Made by a program: the position numbers and the translations under genes
Notes under the pieces: model-generated
What the model was told of the DNA's origin: nothing
Databases searched by the model: none
What the model saw: only the letters and a program-made list of their open reading frames with translations
Shown: piece by piece, positions 1 to 5,620 of the stretch
Position numbering within the stretch: the first letter of the stretch is position 1
How the letters are laid out: the number at the start of each line of letters is the position of its first letter
Origin: Pseudomonadota bacterium
GTDB lineage: Bacteria > Pseudomonadota > Gammaproteobacteria > Burkholderiales > Burkholderiaceae_B
Reading direction: 5' to 3'
Assembly (NCBI GenBank): GCA_023437255.1
Contig: JAEZGR010000219.1
Location: 1-5,620 of the forward strand
Length of the DNA stretch: 5,620 nt

Positions 1-405
1 GCGGAACGATGTGCACGCGCCTCTGTCGAAGGGTGGGCGTCGTGCGCCTCGGTCGTTCCCGTGCCGGCGAGCCAGCGTTCCTTGCGTCTGCGTGGCTTCA
101 ATCCCGCTGCCGAGCTGGGGCGGGAGCTGGCGCTCCGACTGGATCTGGAATGGCGGCCCGGGCTCTTGCGGCGGGTGCGGGAAGCGGAGTTTCAGAAGGG
201 CCTGGGGCGCAGCGCCCGGCGCGAAGGGGTGGAGGGCCTGTATGCCTGCGCCGAGTCGGTACAGGGCCGGGAAATACTGGTGGTTGACGACGTCATGACC
301 ACCGGAGCCACGCTCAACGCGGTGGCTTCGGTCCTGAAAGCGGCCGGTGCGAGCCGGGTATGGGGCGCCGTCGCGGCGCGGACCCCGATCCGCCGTGAAG
401 AGTAA
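1..405 (+). CDS. comF: ComF family phosphoribosyltransferase, 3' part
   Basis: The frame is open from base 1 and ends at TAA 403-405, leaving the last 134 residues; the start and the usual N-terminal zinc-binding Cys cluster lie outside the window. Visible in order are the family's VVPVP strand (residues 18-22), an RGFN motif (about 31-34), and near the C-terminus the PRPP-binding loop [11 protein letters not shown], whose acidic pair and TTG turn define type I phosphoribosyltransferase folds. ComF proteins take part in DNA uptake in competent bacteria; the enzymatic substrate is not established, and in non-competent species the gene (gntX/comF) is often kept with unclear function. Two family positions look atypical: RGFNP instead of the common RGFNQ, and no Asn in the R-x-x-N-V segment before the GLYAC stretch. 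A GTG at 61 is only an internal codon. trmL follows after 40 bases, probably co-transcribed. Family assignment is firm; a role in DNA uptake here is inference. Confidence 0.9.
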   Translation, partial: AERCARASVEGWASCASVVPVPASQRSLRLRGFNPAAELGRELALRLDLEWRPGLLRRVREAEFQKGLGRSARREGVEGLYACAESVQGREILVVDDVMTTGATLNAVASVLKAAGASRVWGAVAARTPIRREE

Positions 406-445
406 GATCGCGGTTTCGCCATCTGCCTCTTCCCTGCGCATTGCC

Positions 446-916
446 ATGTTCCACATCGTTCTGGTCTCGCCCGAGATTCCCCCCAATACCGGCAACGTGA
501 TTCGTCTTGCCGCCAACACCGGCGCTTTTCTGCACCTGGTGCGGCCGCTCGGCTTCGAGCTGGACGACACCAAGCTCAAGCGGGCGGGGCTGGATTACCA
601 CGAATGGGCGCGCATGCAGGTGCACGACACGCTTGATGTGGCGCTGGCCGCCACAGGCGCAGCGGCTGAGCGCTGCTTCGCCATGACCACACGCGGCGCG
701 CGCAGCTTTGCGGGCGTCGCGTTGCAGCCCGGCGATGTGTTTGTCTTCGGCAGGGAAACGGCGGGATTGTCGGATACCGAGCTCGAACGCTTCGGCCCGG
801 CACAGCGGCTGCGCCTGCCCATGCGACCGGGCCAGCGCAGCCTGAATCTGTCGAACGCAGTGGCCGTCACGGTGTTCGAGGCGTGGCGGCAGGCGGGCTA
901 CGAAGGCGGCGAATAG
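446..916 (+). CDS. trmL: tRNA (cytidine(34)/uridine(34)-2'-O)-methyltransferase TrmL
   Basis: This is a 156-residue SPOUT (SpoU-TrmD trefoil knot) methyltransferase, matching the roughly 157 residues of E. coli TrmL (YibK). The family uses S-adenosylmethionine to methylate the ribose 2'-OH of wobble base 34 in tRNA-Leu isoacceptors, acting in the cytoplasm as a dimer. All three SPOUT motifs are present: [14 protein letters not shown] (residues 14-27, with the conserved Arg20), [10 protein letters not shown] (about 100-109), and the knot-forming segment [20 protein letters not shown] (122-141). The C-terminal EAWRQAGY (145-152) is also typical. I chose ATG 446 because MFHIVL begins exactly where the family begins. 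No clear Shine-Dalgarno precedes it. An in-frame GTG at 395 would add 17 residues and overlap comF by 11 bases, but those residues do not resemble the family. It converges on the Bug-protein gene. Confidence 0.95.
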   Translation: MFHIVLVSPEIPPNTGNVIRLAANTGAFLHLVRPLGFELDDTKLKRAGLDYHEWARMQVHDTLDVALAATGAAAERCFAMTTRGARSFAGVALQPGDVFVFGRETAGLSDTELERFGPAQRLRLPMRPGQRSLNLSNAVAVTVFEAWRQAGYEGGE

Positions 917-1005
917 CAACGCGTGTTGCATTCGCCGCGTGAAACACGGCGGCTGGGCCGCAGCGGCAGCGGGCGCCCGGTCTGCTCGATGTCTATTTCT
1001 CGAGC
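916..1005. terminator. Possible bidirectional terminator region with three imperfect hairpins
   Basis: The convergent gap between the trmL stop and the stop of the opposite-strand Bug gene holds three inverted repeats. The first is GCAAC/GTTGC (916-920 with 925-929, 4-base loop). The second spans 934-953, with an eight-pair stem, one bulged G at 949 and an AAA loop. The third is GCTCGA/TCGAGC (984-989 with 1000-1005, 10-base loop), which may be extended by GCCC (974-977) with GGGC (1006-1009) across a bulge. None is followed by a T-run on either strand, so this is not a textbook Rho-independent terminator. Position between convergent genes is the main argument. In GC-rich DNA some of these pairings will arise by chance. 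Confidence 0.3.
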
Positions 1006-1027
1006 GGGCTGTCAATGCGCGCGTCGA

Positions 1028-2026
1028 TCAGTCGAGCGTGATGCCCAGCTTCTCGATCAGCGCGGTGAGCTTCTTCTTCTCGGCCTGAATCATGGTTTCG
1101 GCCTCTGAGGGTGAAGTGGGCGCCGCGGTGAAGTAAAGCGTGGCCATCTTTTCCTGCACCGACGGCATGGCCAGCACTTCAAGCACGTTGCGGTTCAGCT
1201 TCTGAACGATGTCGTCGGGGGTGCCGGCCGGCACGAAGAGCGCGTCCCATGAAATCGACTCGAAGCCCGGGAAGCCTTGCGATGCCACGGTGGGCAGGCC
1301 GGGCAACACCTCGCTTTCTTCGAGGCTGGTAACCCCCAGTACCTTGACCTTGCCGGCATTGACCTGGGGCATGGCGACACCGGGCACCATGAAACCGGCA
1401 TGCACGTCGCCCGCGACGATGGAGGTGATGACTTGCGGGAAGCCGGTGTACGGAATCTGCAGCAGCGAGATGCCGGCTTCCTGTTCGAGCATGGCCATGC
1501 CCAGGTGCGAGGAGCTGCCCGGGCCGACGGTGCCGTAGTTCAGCGCGCCCGGCTGGGCCTTGGCGCGTTCCACGAACTGCTGCACGTTGTCGGCGGGGGC
1601 GTCGGCCGGCACGACCAGCACGTTGGGGCTGGTGCCGATCATGCTCACGACCTGCAGGTCGCGCTCGGGGTCATAGCCCAGCGTGGTCTTGTACAGCGAC
1701 GGTGCGGTGACGATGGGCCCGTTGATGGTGAGCAGGATCGTGTAGCCGTCGGGCTTGGCCTGCGCCACGAGCCGGGTGCCGATGTTGCCGCCCGCGCCGG
1801 GCTTGTTTTCGACCACGATGGGTTGGCCCAGCTTCTGAGCCAGCGGCTCGGCCACCATGCGGCCCAGCGTGTCGGGCGACGAACCCGGCGGGAAGGGCAC
1901 GACCATGGTGATGGGGCGCGACGGCCAGGTGTCGGCGTGGGCGGCGCCCAGCGGCAGGGCCAGCAGCGCGGCGAGACTCAGCGCAGACAGGTGCAGACGG
2001 CGGCGGGTGGCGGAATGAGGGGCCAT
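1028..2026 (-). CDS. Bug/TctC-family tripartite tricarboxylate transporter substrate-binding protein
   Basis: The 332-residue product has a Sec signal peptide: Arg-rich n-region (R8-R10), hydrophobic core 13-26, and AHA before a probable cut after residue 31. The mature chain opens with WPSRPITMVVPFPPG, the standard start of the Bug/TctC fold, followed by Asp52 in the ligand-loop motif, VVENKPGAGGNIGT (about 71-84), PDGYT, LNYGTVGPGSSSHLG and IPYTG. These are periplasmic binding proteins that capture small, usually carboxylate-containing solutes for TctAB membrane permeases or for sensing. No tctA/tctB-like gene is in the window, so the ligand and partner are unknown. It lies 10 bases after the gpsA stop; its ribosome site GAGGA (2038-2034) overlaps that stop, which suggests co-transcription and translational coupling. 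The usual conserved Gly pair after PPG reads Ser-Ser (residues 49-50). It occupies the position of cysE in the E. coli version of this block. Family call is very secure; ligand unassignable. Confidence 0.95.
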   Translation of the reverse strand: MAPHSATRRRLHLSALSLAALLALPLGAAHADTWPSRPITMVVPFPPGSSPDTLGRMVAEPLAQKLGQPIVVENKPGAGGNIGTRLVAQAKPDGYTILLTINGPIVTAPSLYKTTLGYDPERDLQVVSMIGTSPNVLVVPADAPADNVQQFVERAKAQPGALNYGTVGPGSSSHLGMAMLEQEAGISLLQIPYTGFPQVITSIVAGDVHAGFMVPGVAMPQVNAGKVKVLGVTSLEESEVLPGLPTVASQGFPGFESISWDALFVPAGTPDDIVQKLNRNVLEVLAMPSVQEKMATLYFTAAPTSPSEAETMIQAEKKKLTALIEKLGITLD

Positions 2027-2033
2027 GGAAGAA

Positions 2034-2038
2034 TCCTC
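2034..2038 (-). promoter_or_regulatory. Ribosome binding site of the Bug gene overlapping the gpsA stop
   Basis: On the minus strand GAGGA shares its first two bases with the gpsA TGA stop (2039-2037) and ends seven bases before the Bug ATG. Ribosomes finishing gpsA would therefore stand on this site, a layout that favours coupled translation. Confidence 0.6.
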
Positions 2039-3104
2039 AGCGGTAGGAGTTGGGAGATTCGGGTCGGGAATCGCGCGCTAGCAGGGCGGCGACGGCGGCG
2101 CGGGGGGGCTGGCCTTCGAACAGCACACGGCATACGGCGGCGGTGATGGGCAATTCTACGTTCAGGCGCTCACCCAGCTTGAGGGCGGCGCGGGCGCAGC
2201 GCACGCCTTCGGCGGTCATGCCGCCCGCCAGGATGTTGTCGAGGCTGCGGCCCTGGCCGATGGCCAGCCCGACCTGCCGGTTGCGCGAGAGCGGGCCGGT
2301 GGCGGTGAGCACCAGGTCGCCTAGGCCGGTGAGCCCCTGGATGGTTTCGGCACGCCCGCCCAATGCCTGGGCGAGGCGCTGGATCTCGGCCAGCCCGCGG
2401 GTGATGAGCGCGGCGCGCGCATTGGCGCCCAGACCCAGGCCGTCGGAGATGCCGCAGGCAATGGCCATGACGTTCTTCAGGGCGCCGCCCACTTCCACCC
2501 CGATCACGTCGTCGCTGGTGTAGATGCGGCAGTTCTGGCCATGCAGGGCGGCGAGCACGGCGTCGCCGGTGGCCGGATCGGGCGCGGCGATGGTGAGGGC
2601 AACGGGCAGGCCCTGGGCGACTTCCAGCGCGAAGGACGGACCGGAGAGCACACCCAGCGAAACGCCGGGAATGTGACCCAGTTCGGCGGCGGCCACTTCA
2701 TGCGGCAGCTGCCCGGTGTCGGGCTGCACGCCCTTGCAGGTCCAGACCACATGCAGCGGCGGGCCGTTGCGGCCTTCAAGGGTGCCGGCCAGCCGGTGGC
2801 AAGTCTCGGCCATGCCCGAAACGGGCACGCCCAGAATGATGAGGCGTGGCGCGACATGCGTAGCGTGGCCGCACACATGCGCCATGGCAGCGTCGAAATC
2901 GCTGGTGGCGGCAAGGGTGGGGGGTAAGGCGATGTCGGGCAGGTAGCGCGCGTTGCGGTGCTGCGTGTTGATTTCGGCAGCGCAATCAGGCCGACGCGCC
3001 CAGATGAGCGTATCGGCCTGTGGGCTTGCCAGTGCGGCGAGCGCCGTGCCCCAGCTTCCGGCGCCCAGTACGGCAACGCGTGGTGGCAAGGCGGCGGCGC
3101 TCAT
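2037..3104 (-). CDS. gpsA: Glycerol-3-phosphate dehydrogenase [NAD(P)+], GpsA
   Basis: GpsA reduces dihydroxyacetone phosphate to sn-glycerol 3-phosphate with NAD(P)H in the cytoplasm, supplying the backbone of membrane phospholipids. The N-terminus carries the Rossmann dinucleotide loop [12 protein letters not shown] (GxGxxG at residues 14-19). Further family blocks are WTCKG (about 121-125), [17 protein letters not shown] (153-169), the catalytic lysine in [12 protein letters not shown] (Lys210), the substrate-binding [15 protein letters not shown] (226-240) and [11 protein letters not shown] (257-267) followed by SRNRQVG. At 355 residues it is a little longer than E. coli GpsA (339). Part of the excess is an extra stretch at about residues 76-87 (Cys/His-containing) ahead of the IILGVP strand, plus a longer Arg/Ser-rich C-terminal tail. 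The ATG lies four bases after the secB stop, which fits the family N-terminus and implies coupled expression. No strong Shine-Dalgarno sits at the normal distance. The Bug gene follows closely. Confidence 0.97.
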   Translation of the reverse strand: MSAAALPPRVAVLGAGSWGTALAALASPQADTLIWARRPDCAAEINTQHRNARYLPDIALPPTLAATSDFDAAMAHVCGHATHVAPRLIILGVPVSGMAETCHRLAGTLEGRNGPPLHVVWTCKGVQPDTGQLPHEVAAAELGHIPGVSLGVLSGPSFALEVAQGLPVALTIAAPDPATGDAVLAALHGQNCRIYTSDDVIGVEVGGALKNVMAIACGISDGLGLGANARAALITRGLAEIQRLAQALGGRAETIQGLTGLGDLVLTATGPLSRNRQVGLAIGQGRSLDNILAGGMTAEGVRCARAALKLGERLNVELPITAAVCRVLFEGQPPRAAVAALLARDSRPESPNSYR

Positions 3105-3108
3105 GGCC

Positions 3109-3615
3109 TTATTTTGCGCCCGGAGGCACGTACAGGCCGGACTCGGACGGCTGGTTTTGCTGCTGTTGTTGCTGCAGTTCGGCGATGCGCTGTTCGTAAA
3201 GTGCCTGGAAGTTCACTTCGGCCAGGTGCAGTGCGGGCAGCGAGGTGCGGGTGATGGCGTCGGCCACGTTGGCCCGCAGGTAGGGGTACAGCATGGTGGG
3301 GCACACGATGCCCAGCAGCGGATCGAGCTGCTCGTTGGGGATGTTGGCGGCTTCAAAGATGCCGGCCTGAGTGGCCTCGACCAGGTACAGCACCTTGTCG
3401 TTGATGCGGGTGGTGACCGTGGCGGTGACCGTGGTCTCGAAAATGGTTTCGGCCAGGCGCTGGCCGCCCACGTTCAGCGACACCTCGACGGTGGGGCTTT
3501 CCTGTTCGAGCAGGATTTGCGGCGCATTGGGCATCTCGAGCGAGAGGTCCTTGAGGTAGGTGCGCTGCATGGAAAAGCTGGGGGCGTTTTCCTGGCTGTT
3601 GGGTTGTGCGGCCAT
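3109..3615 (-). CDS. secB: Protein-export chaperone SecB
   Basis: SecB is a cytoplasmic homotetrameric chaperone that keeps precursor proteins unfolded and hands them to SecA at the Sec translocon. The 168-residue product shows the family core: [20 protein letters not shown] (residues 13-32), [11 protein letters not shown] (41-51), the VTATV strand, the [12 protein letters not shown] segment (76-87), the [18 protein letters not shown] helix entry (100-117) and [15 protein letters not shown] (126-140). The variable C-terminal tail, which in this family contacts SecA, is a run of six glutamines (148-153) followed by a polar stretch ending in LYVPPGAK. The ATG at 3615 is preceded by a good AGGA Shine-Dalgarno about seven bases upstream. 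It is third in the leftward operon, 84 bases after grxC and 4 bases before gpsA. The grxC-secB-gpsA linkage is widely conserved in Proteobacteria and supports the call. Confidence 0.98.
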   Translation of the reverse strand: MAAQPNSQENAPSFSMQRTYLKDLSLEMPNAPQILLEQESPTVEVSLNVGGQRLAETIFETTVTATVTTRINDKVLYLVEATQAGIFEAANIPNEQLDPLLGIVCPTMLYPYLRANVADAITRTSLPALHLAEVNFQALYEQRIAELQQQQQQNQPSESGLYVPPGAK

Positions 3616-3641
3616 GAATCTTTCCTGAGAAGGTAGAGGAA

Positions 3642-3662
3642 GCGGGGCCGGAAGGACCCCGC
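3642..3662 (-). terminator. GC-rich hairpin in the grxC-secB gap
   Basis: GCGGGG (3642-3647) pairs perfectly with CCCCGC (3657-3662). In the minus-strand RNA the stem can grow by a U-G and a C-G pair to eight pairs around a five-base loop. It lies in the 84-base gap between the grxC stop and the secB start, the only sizeable gap in the leftward operon. The bases after it on the minus strand are pyrimidine-rich (TTCCTCTACCTTCTC) but not a U-run. It could be a weak attenuating terminator or an RNA processing/stability element; the sequence does not decide. Confidence 0.4.
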
Positions 3663-3699
3663 GTGAACGTTAAGTGCGTCAGTAGTTGATGCGCCAGGC

Positions 3700-3957
3700 T
3701 CAGGCTTCGAGCAGGGGCTTGAGGCCACCGCTGCGATCGAGTGCAGCCAGGTCGTCGTAACCACCGACGTGCGTATCGCCGATGTAGATTTGCGGCACGG
3801 TGCGGCGACCGGTGCGCTGCATCATGACCGCACGCTGTTCCGGATCGAGGTCGATGCGGATCTTTTCGATTTCGGTGACGCCGCGCTGCTTGAGCAGCAT
3901 TTCGGCCCGTACACAGAACGGGCAGACGGCAGTGGTGTACATCGAAACTTTCGCCAT
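3700..3957 (-). CDS. grxC: Glutaredoxin 3 (GrxC)
   Basis: This 85-residue protein has the length and full motif set of the bacterial Grx3 class. It carries the dithiol active site CPFC (Cys12-Cys15), the TVPQI loop with the cis-proline (Pro55) that positions glutathione, and the glutathione-binding GGYDDL (65-70). Glutaredoxins use glutathione to reduce protein disulfides and mixed disulfides in the cytoplasm and can supply electrons to enzymes such as ribonucleotide reductase. The active site has Phe where E. coli Grx3 has Tyr (CPYC). The ATG is preceded by an AAGGAA Shine-Dalgarno at good spacing and follows the rhodanese stop by 12 bases. It sits between two other genes of thiol handling and export, in the same order as in E. 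coli. No signal peptide is present. Confidence 0.96.
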   Translation of the reverse strand: MAKVSMYTTAVCPFCVRAEMLLKQRGVTEIEKIRIDLDPEQRAVMMQRTGRRTVPQIYIGDTHVGGYDDLAALDRSGGLKPLLEA

Positions 3958-3969
3958 GGCATTCCTTGC

Positions 3970-4380
3970 TTAGTGTTTCTTGGCGAGCGGCAGGCCGGCT
4001 TCGACCCAGGCCGCGAGGCCACCCTGCAGGCAATAGACTTCTTCGAAGCCCTTGCTCTTGAGCGTTTGAGCGATGCCCACGGAGGTGCGGCCACGCTCGC
4101 AGACGATGATGATGGGCTTGTCTTTGGGCAGGCTGTTGAGCTTGTTGTTCAGGTCGGCTGCAGGCACGTTGCGCGACTGCGGCACGGCGCCTGCCTTGAA
4201 GTGCTCGACGCTGCGCACATCGAGGAACACGCCGTCGCGCGCGTTGGCCAGCTTGACTGCGTCGTTCACGCCGAGCTGCCGCGCGCCGCGATTGAGGAAG
4301 CTGGGCAGCGCCAGCGCCACGGCCGAGGTGATGACGACGATGATGAGCAGTAAGTTGGTCTGGTCGGTGAAAAAGTCCAC
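3970..4380 (-). CDS. Membrane-anchored single-domain rhodanese (YibN-like)
   Basis: The 136-residue product begins with a single hydrophobic helix (about residues 9-27) and continues as one rhodanese domain: [24 protein letters not shown] (about 50-73; seen in parts), then the active-site loop CERGRTS with the catalytic Cys94, and a closing [12 protein letters not shown] (about 120-131). Rhodaneses carry sulfur as a cysteine persulfide; for this YibN-like group the physiological acceptor is not settled. The N-terminal helix should tether the domain to the inner membrane, with the catalytic domain probably cytoplasmic by homology. The start is GTG (4380-4378): the upstream frame has a stop within seven codons and no ATG, and a weak GGA lies just before it. 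It is the first gene of the leftward operon and corresponds in position and length to E. coli yibN (about 143 residues). Confidence 0.92.
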   Translation of the reverse strand: MDFFTDQTNLLLIIVVITSAVALALPSFLNRGARQLGVNDAVKLANARDGVFLDVRSVEHFKAGAVPQSRNVPAADLNNKLNSLPKDKPIIIVCERGRTSVGIAQTLKSKGFEEVYCLQGGLAAWVEAGLPLAKKH

Positions 4381-4426
4381 GGTGTGTTCCGGAAATACTC
4401 AGAAGATGAAGGGGCTGAATCAGTCG

Positions 4427-4432
4427 ATTATA
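4427..4432 (-). promoter_or_regulatory. Putative -10 box of the rhodanese-grxC-secB-gpsA operon
   Basis: Read on the minus strand these bases are TATAAT, a perfect sigma-70 -10 hexamer in an AT-rich island within GC-rich DNA. Transcription would start near 4420, giving a leader of about 40 bases before the GTG at 4380. No good -35 is seen at 16-18 bases (the nearest candidates match poorly), so an activator or a weak -35 is likely. Confidence 0.5.
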
Positions 4433-4434
4433 AA
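4429..4434 (+). promoter_or_regulatory. Putative -10 box of gpmA
   Basis: TATAAA (five of six consensus bases) lies about 38 bases before the gpmA ATG; TAAAAT two bases further right is an equal alternative. The hexamer 17 bases upstream (ATGAAG, 4406-4411) matches a -35 at only three of six positions. This box overlaps the minus-strand TATAAT, so the two promoters would share bases. Confidence 0.45.
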
Positions 4435-4471
4435 ATGGACGCAGATTATTAACTTCCAGGTGATTTTTACC

Positions 4472-5221
4472 ATGTACAAACTCGTGCTCATGCGCCATGG
4501 CGAAAGCCAGTGGAACCTAGAAAACCGTTTCACGGGCTGGACCGACGTCGACCTCACCGAAACCGGCCGCGAGCAGGCGCGCAAGGCGGGTGAGCTTCTC
4601 AAGGAAAAGGGCTTCGAGTTCGATCTGGCCTTCACCTCGGTGCTGAAGCGCGCCATCCGCACGCTCTGGATCGCGCTCGACGCCATGGATGCCATGCACA
4701 CGCCCACGGGGCTCAGCTGGCGCCTGAACGAGCGCCACTACGGCGCCCTGCAGGGCCTGAACAAGGCGGAAACGGCCGCCAAGTATGGCGAGGAGCAGGT
4801 GCTGATCTGGCGCCGTGCCTATGCAATTGCGCCCGACCCCCTGAGCGATAACGACGAGCGTCATCCGCGTTTCGACCGCCGTTACGCAAAGGTCGACCCG
4901 GCCCTGCTGCCCGCGACCGAATGCCTGAAGGACACGGTGGCGCGCGTGCTGCCCTTCTGGAATGAGTCCATCGCTCCGGCCATCCGCTCGGGTCGCCGCG
5001 TGCTGATTTCCGCCCACGGCAACAGCCTGCGCGCGCTCATCAAGCACCTCGACAATATCTCCGACGACGACATCGTGCATCTGAACATTCCGACCGGTCA
5101 GCCGCTGGTGTACGAGCTCGATGAACAACTGCGTCCGATCCGCCATTACTACCTGGGCGACGCTGCCGAAATCGAGGCCGCAATGGCCGCCGTTGCCGCT
5201 CAAGGCAAGGCAAAAAGCTGA
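4472..5221 (+). CDS. gpmA: 2,3-bisphosphoglycerate-dependent phosphoglycerate mutase
   Basis: GpmA interconverts 3- and 2-phosphoglycerate in glycolysis and gluconeogenesis through a phosphohistidine primed by 2,3-bisphosphoglycerate. At 249 residues it matches E. coli GpmA (250). The histidine phosphatase signature [10 protein letters not shown] places the phosphorylated His at residue 9. [15 protein letters not shown] (18-32), the second arginine in SVLKRAIRT (Arg60), the acid/base Glu87 in [14 protein letters not shown], and the second catalytic His182 in [14 protein letters not shown] are all in place. [12 protein letters not shown] (206-217) closes the fold. ATG 4472 fits the family N-terminus and has an AGGTG Shine-Dalgarno at acceptable spacing; the open frame further upstream is only chance reading through the divergent gap. 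envC follows after one base, so the two are co-transcribed. E. coli has the unrelated manganese-dependent GpmM in this genomic slot. Confidence 0.97.
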   Translation: MYKLVLMRHGESQWNLENRFTGWTDVDLTETGREQARKAGELLKEKGFEFDLAFTSVLKRAIRTLWIALDAMDAMHTPTGLSWRLNERHYGALQGLNKAETAAKYGEEQVLIWRRAYAIAPDPLSDNDERHPRFDRRYAKVDPALLPATECLKDTVARVLPFWNESIAPAIRSGRRVLISAHGNSLRALIKHLDNISDDDIVHLNIPTGQPLVYELDEQLRPIRHYYLGDAAEIEAAMAAVAAQGKAKS

Positions 5222-5222
5222 C

Positions 5223-5620
5223 ATGCGCCGCGCCGCGGTTCTCGCGCTTGCGCTGCTGTTGGGGCCGGGGGGGCTGCATGCCGCCGCCGAGTCAGACCTG
5301 CAGCGGCAGCAGGCCGAGGCGCGGCGCGAACGCGAGGCCCTGCGCGAGCGCATGCGCGATCTCGAAAAGCGCATCGCAGGCAGCGAGTCGTCGCGGCGCG
5401 ATGTCTCGGTGCAGCTCAAGGCCTCGGAAACCGCCATCTCCGAGCTCGACCGCCGCCTTGAAGAGCTGGCGGCCGATACGCGCAGGGCGCAGGCTGCACT
5501 GAAGGACGCGCAACACCGCATTGCGAAGCAGACCGGGGTGCTGCGCGAGCGCCAGGCGCAGCTGGCCGATCAGCTGCGCGCTCAGTACGCGGGTGGCCTC
5601 TCGCCTTGGGCAGCACTGCT
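5223..5620 (+). CDS. envC: EnvC-like murein hydrolase activator, N-terminal part
   Basis: The frame opens at ATG 5223, one base after the gpmA stop, and runs off the window edge after 132 complete codons. Residues 1-22 look like a Sec signal peptide: Arg-Arg, a Leu/Ala core, then LHAAAE with cleavage near residue 20-22. What follows is a long charged heptad-like stretch (about 24-115) rich in Glu, Arg, Gln, Ala and Leu with almost no Gly or Pro, a strong coiled-coil pattern. The visible end, LRAQYAGGLSPWAALL, matches the segment after the coiled coil in EnvC proteins. In that family a C-terminal LytM/M23 domain, lacking catalytic metal ligands, activates amidases AmiA/B at the division septum from the periplasm; that domain is outside the window. 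Other coiled-coil M23 proteins such as NlpD-like or Mep factors are less likely, given the gpm-envC neighbourhood shared with E. coli. No strong ribosome site is visible, so translation may be coupled to gpmA. Confidence 0.88.
   Translation, partial: MRRAAVLALALLLGPGGLHAAAESDLQRQQAEARREREALRERMRDLEKRIAGSESSRRDVSVQLKASETAISELDRRLEELAADTRRAQAALKDAQHRIAKQTGVLRERQAQLADQLRAQYAGGLSPWAAL

Noticed and set aside
971..978. GGGCGCCC palindrome in the convergent gap
   Set aside because: An eight-base GC palindrome is expected by chance at this base composition and shows no partner site or spacing.
314..1015. Minus-strand open frame of 233 codons opposite trmL and the comF end
   Set aside because: It is antisense to trmL with its complete SPOUT motifs; composition rich in Arg, Ala and His shows no family pattern.
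1277..2146. Long + strand open frame (289 codons) opposite the Bug gene
   Set aside because: It is antisense to a clear Bug protein with signal peptide; its product is low-complexity (Gly, Arg, His, Asp) as expected from mirrored high-GC codons.
4073..4471. N-terminal extension of gpmA from an ATG at 4073
   Set aside because: The extra 133 codons run antisense through the rhodanese gene and the promoter gap; the GpmA family begins at [10 protein letters not shown].
3353..4498. Minus-strand open frame of 381 codons spanning secB, grxC, the rhodanese gene and the promoter gap
   Set aside because: It is out of frame with three well-recognised genes on the same strand and its translation has no recognisable domain.
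4517..5521. Minus-strand open frame of 334 codons opposite gpmA and envC
   Set aside because: gpmA has all its catalytic residues in the + frame; the antisense product is Ser/Arg-rich and reflects GC-rich codon bias.
1..5620. Mobile element, CRISPR, phage, toxin-antitoxin or defence system
   Set aside because: No transposase, integrase, regular repeats, small toxin-like pairs or defence motifs were seen; every sizeable stretch is explained by housekeeping genes.

Overview
The window is GC-rich chromosomal DNA packed with housekeeping genes. Protein sequences and gene order point to a betaproteobacterium of the Burkholderiales, most likely in or near the Alcaligenaceae (Bordetella/Achromobacter type). 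This placement rests on pattern recognition: a Bug-family periplasmic receptor, a GpmA-EnvC pair and Burkholderiales-like SecB and EnvC sequences. No database search was possible.

Layout. Left, + strand: the 3' part of a ComF-type phosphoribosyltransferase (1-405), then trmL (about 446-916), a tRNA wobble-base 2'-O-methyltransferase. A 111-base convergent gap (917-1027) holds imperfect inverted repeats. Centre, - strand, read from right to left: a membrane-anchored rhodanese (4380-3970), glutaredoxin grxC (3957-3700), chaperone secB (3615-3109), glycerol-3-phosphate dehydrogenase gpsA (3104-2037) and a Bug/TctC solute-binding protein (2026-1028). These five genes have gaps of 12, 84, 4 and 10 bases and look like one operon. 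Right, + strand: gpmA (4472-5221), phosphoglycerate mutase, with the start of an envC-like murein hydrolase activator one base later (5223 to the window edge). The 91-base divergent gap at 4381-4471 carries overlapping -10 boxes for the two directions.

How the genes work together. The leftward operon joins thiol/sulfur chemistry (rhodanese, glutaredoxin), protein export (SecB) and phospholipid precursor synthesis (GpsA), with a periplasmic binding protein at its end. The rightward pair joins central glycolysis to cell-division peptidoglycan remodelling. The block matches the E. coli order trmL-cysE-gpsA-secB-grxC-yibN-gpmM-envC, with two changes. A Bug receptor gene sits where cysE would be. 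The mutase slot holds the cofactor-dependent GpmA rather than the unrelated cofactor-independent GpmM.

I see no CRISPR array, mobile element, tRNA/rRNA gene, phage gene or defence system, and nothing that supports a previously undescribed system. The useful observations are local: gene replacement inside a conserved block, a possible shared divergent promoter, and small start-site and structure questions. No stretch longer than about 110 bases lacks a gene.
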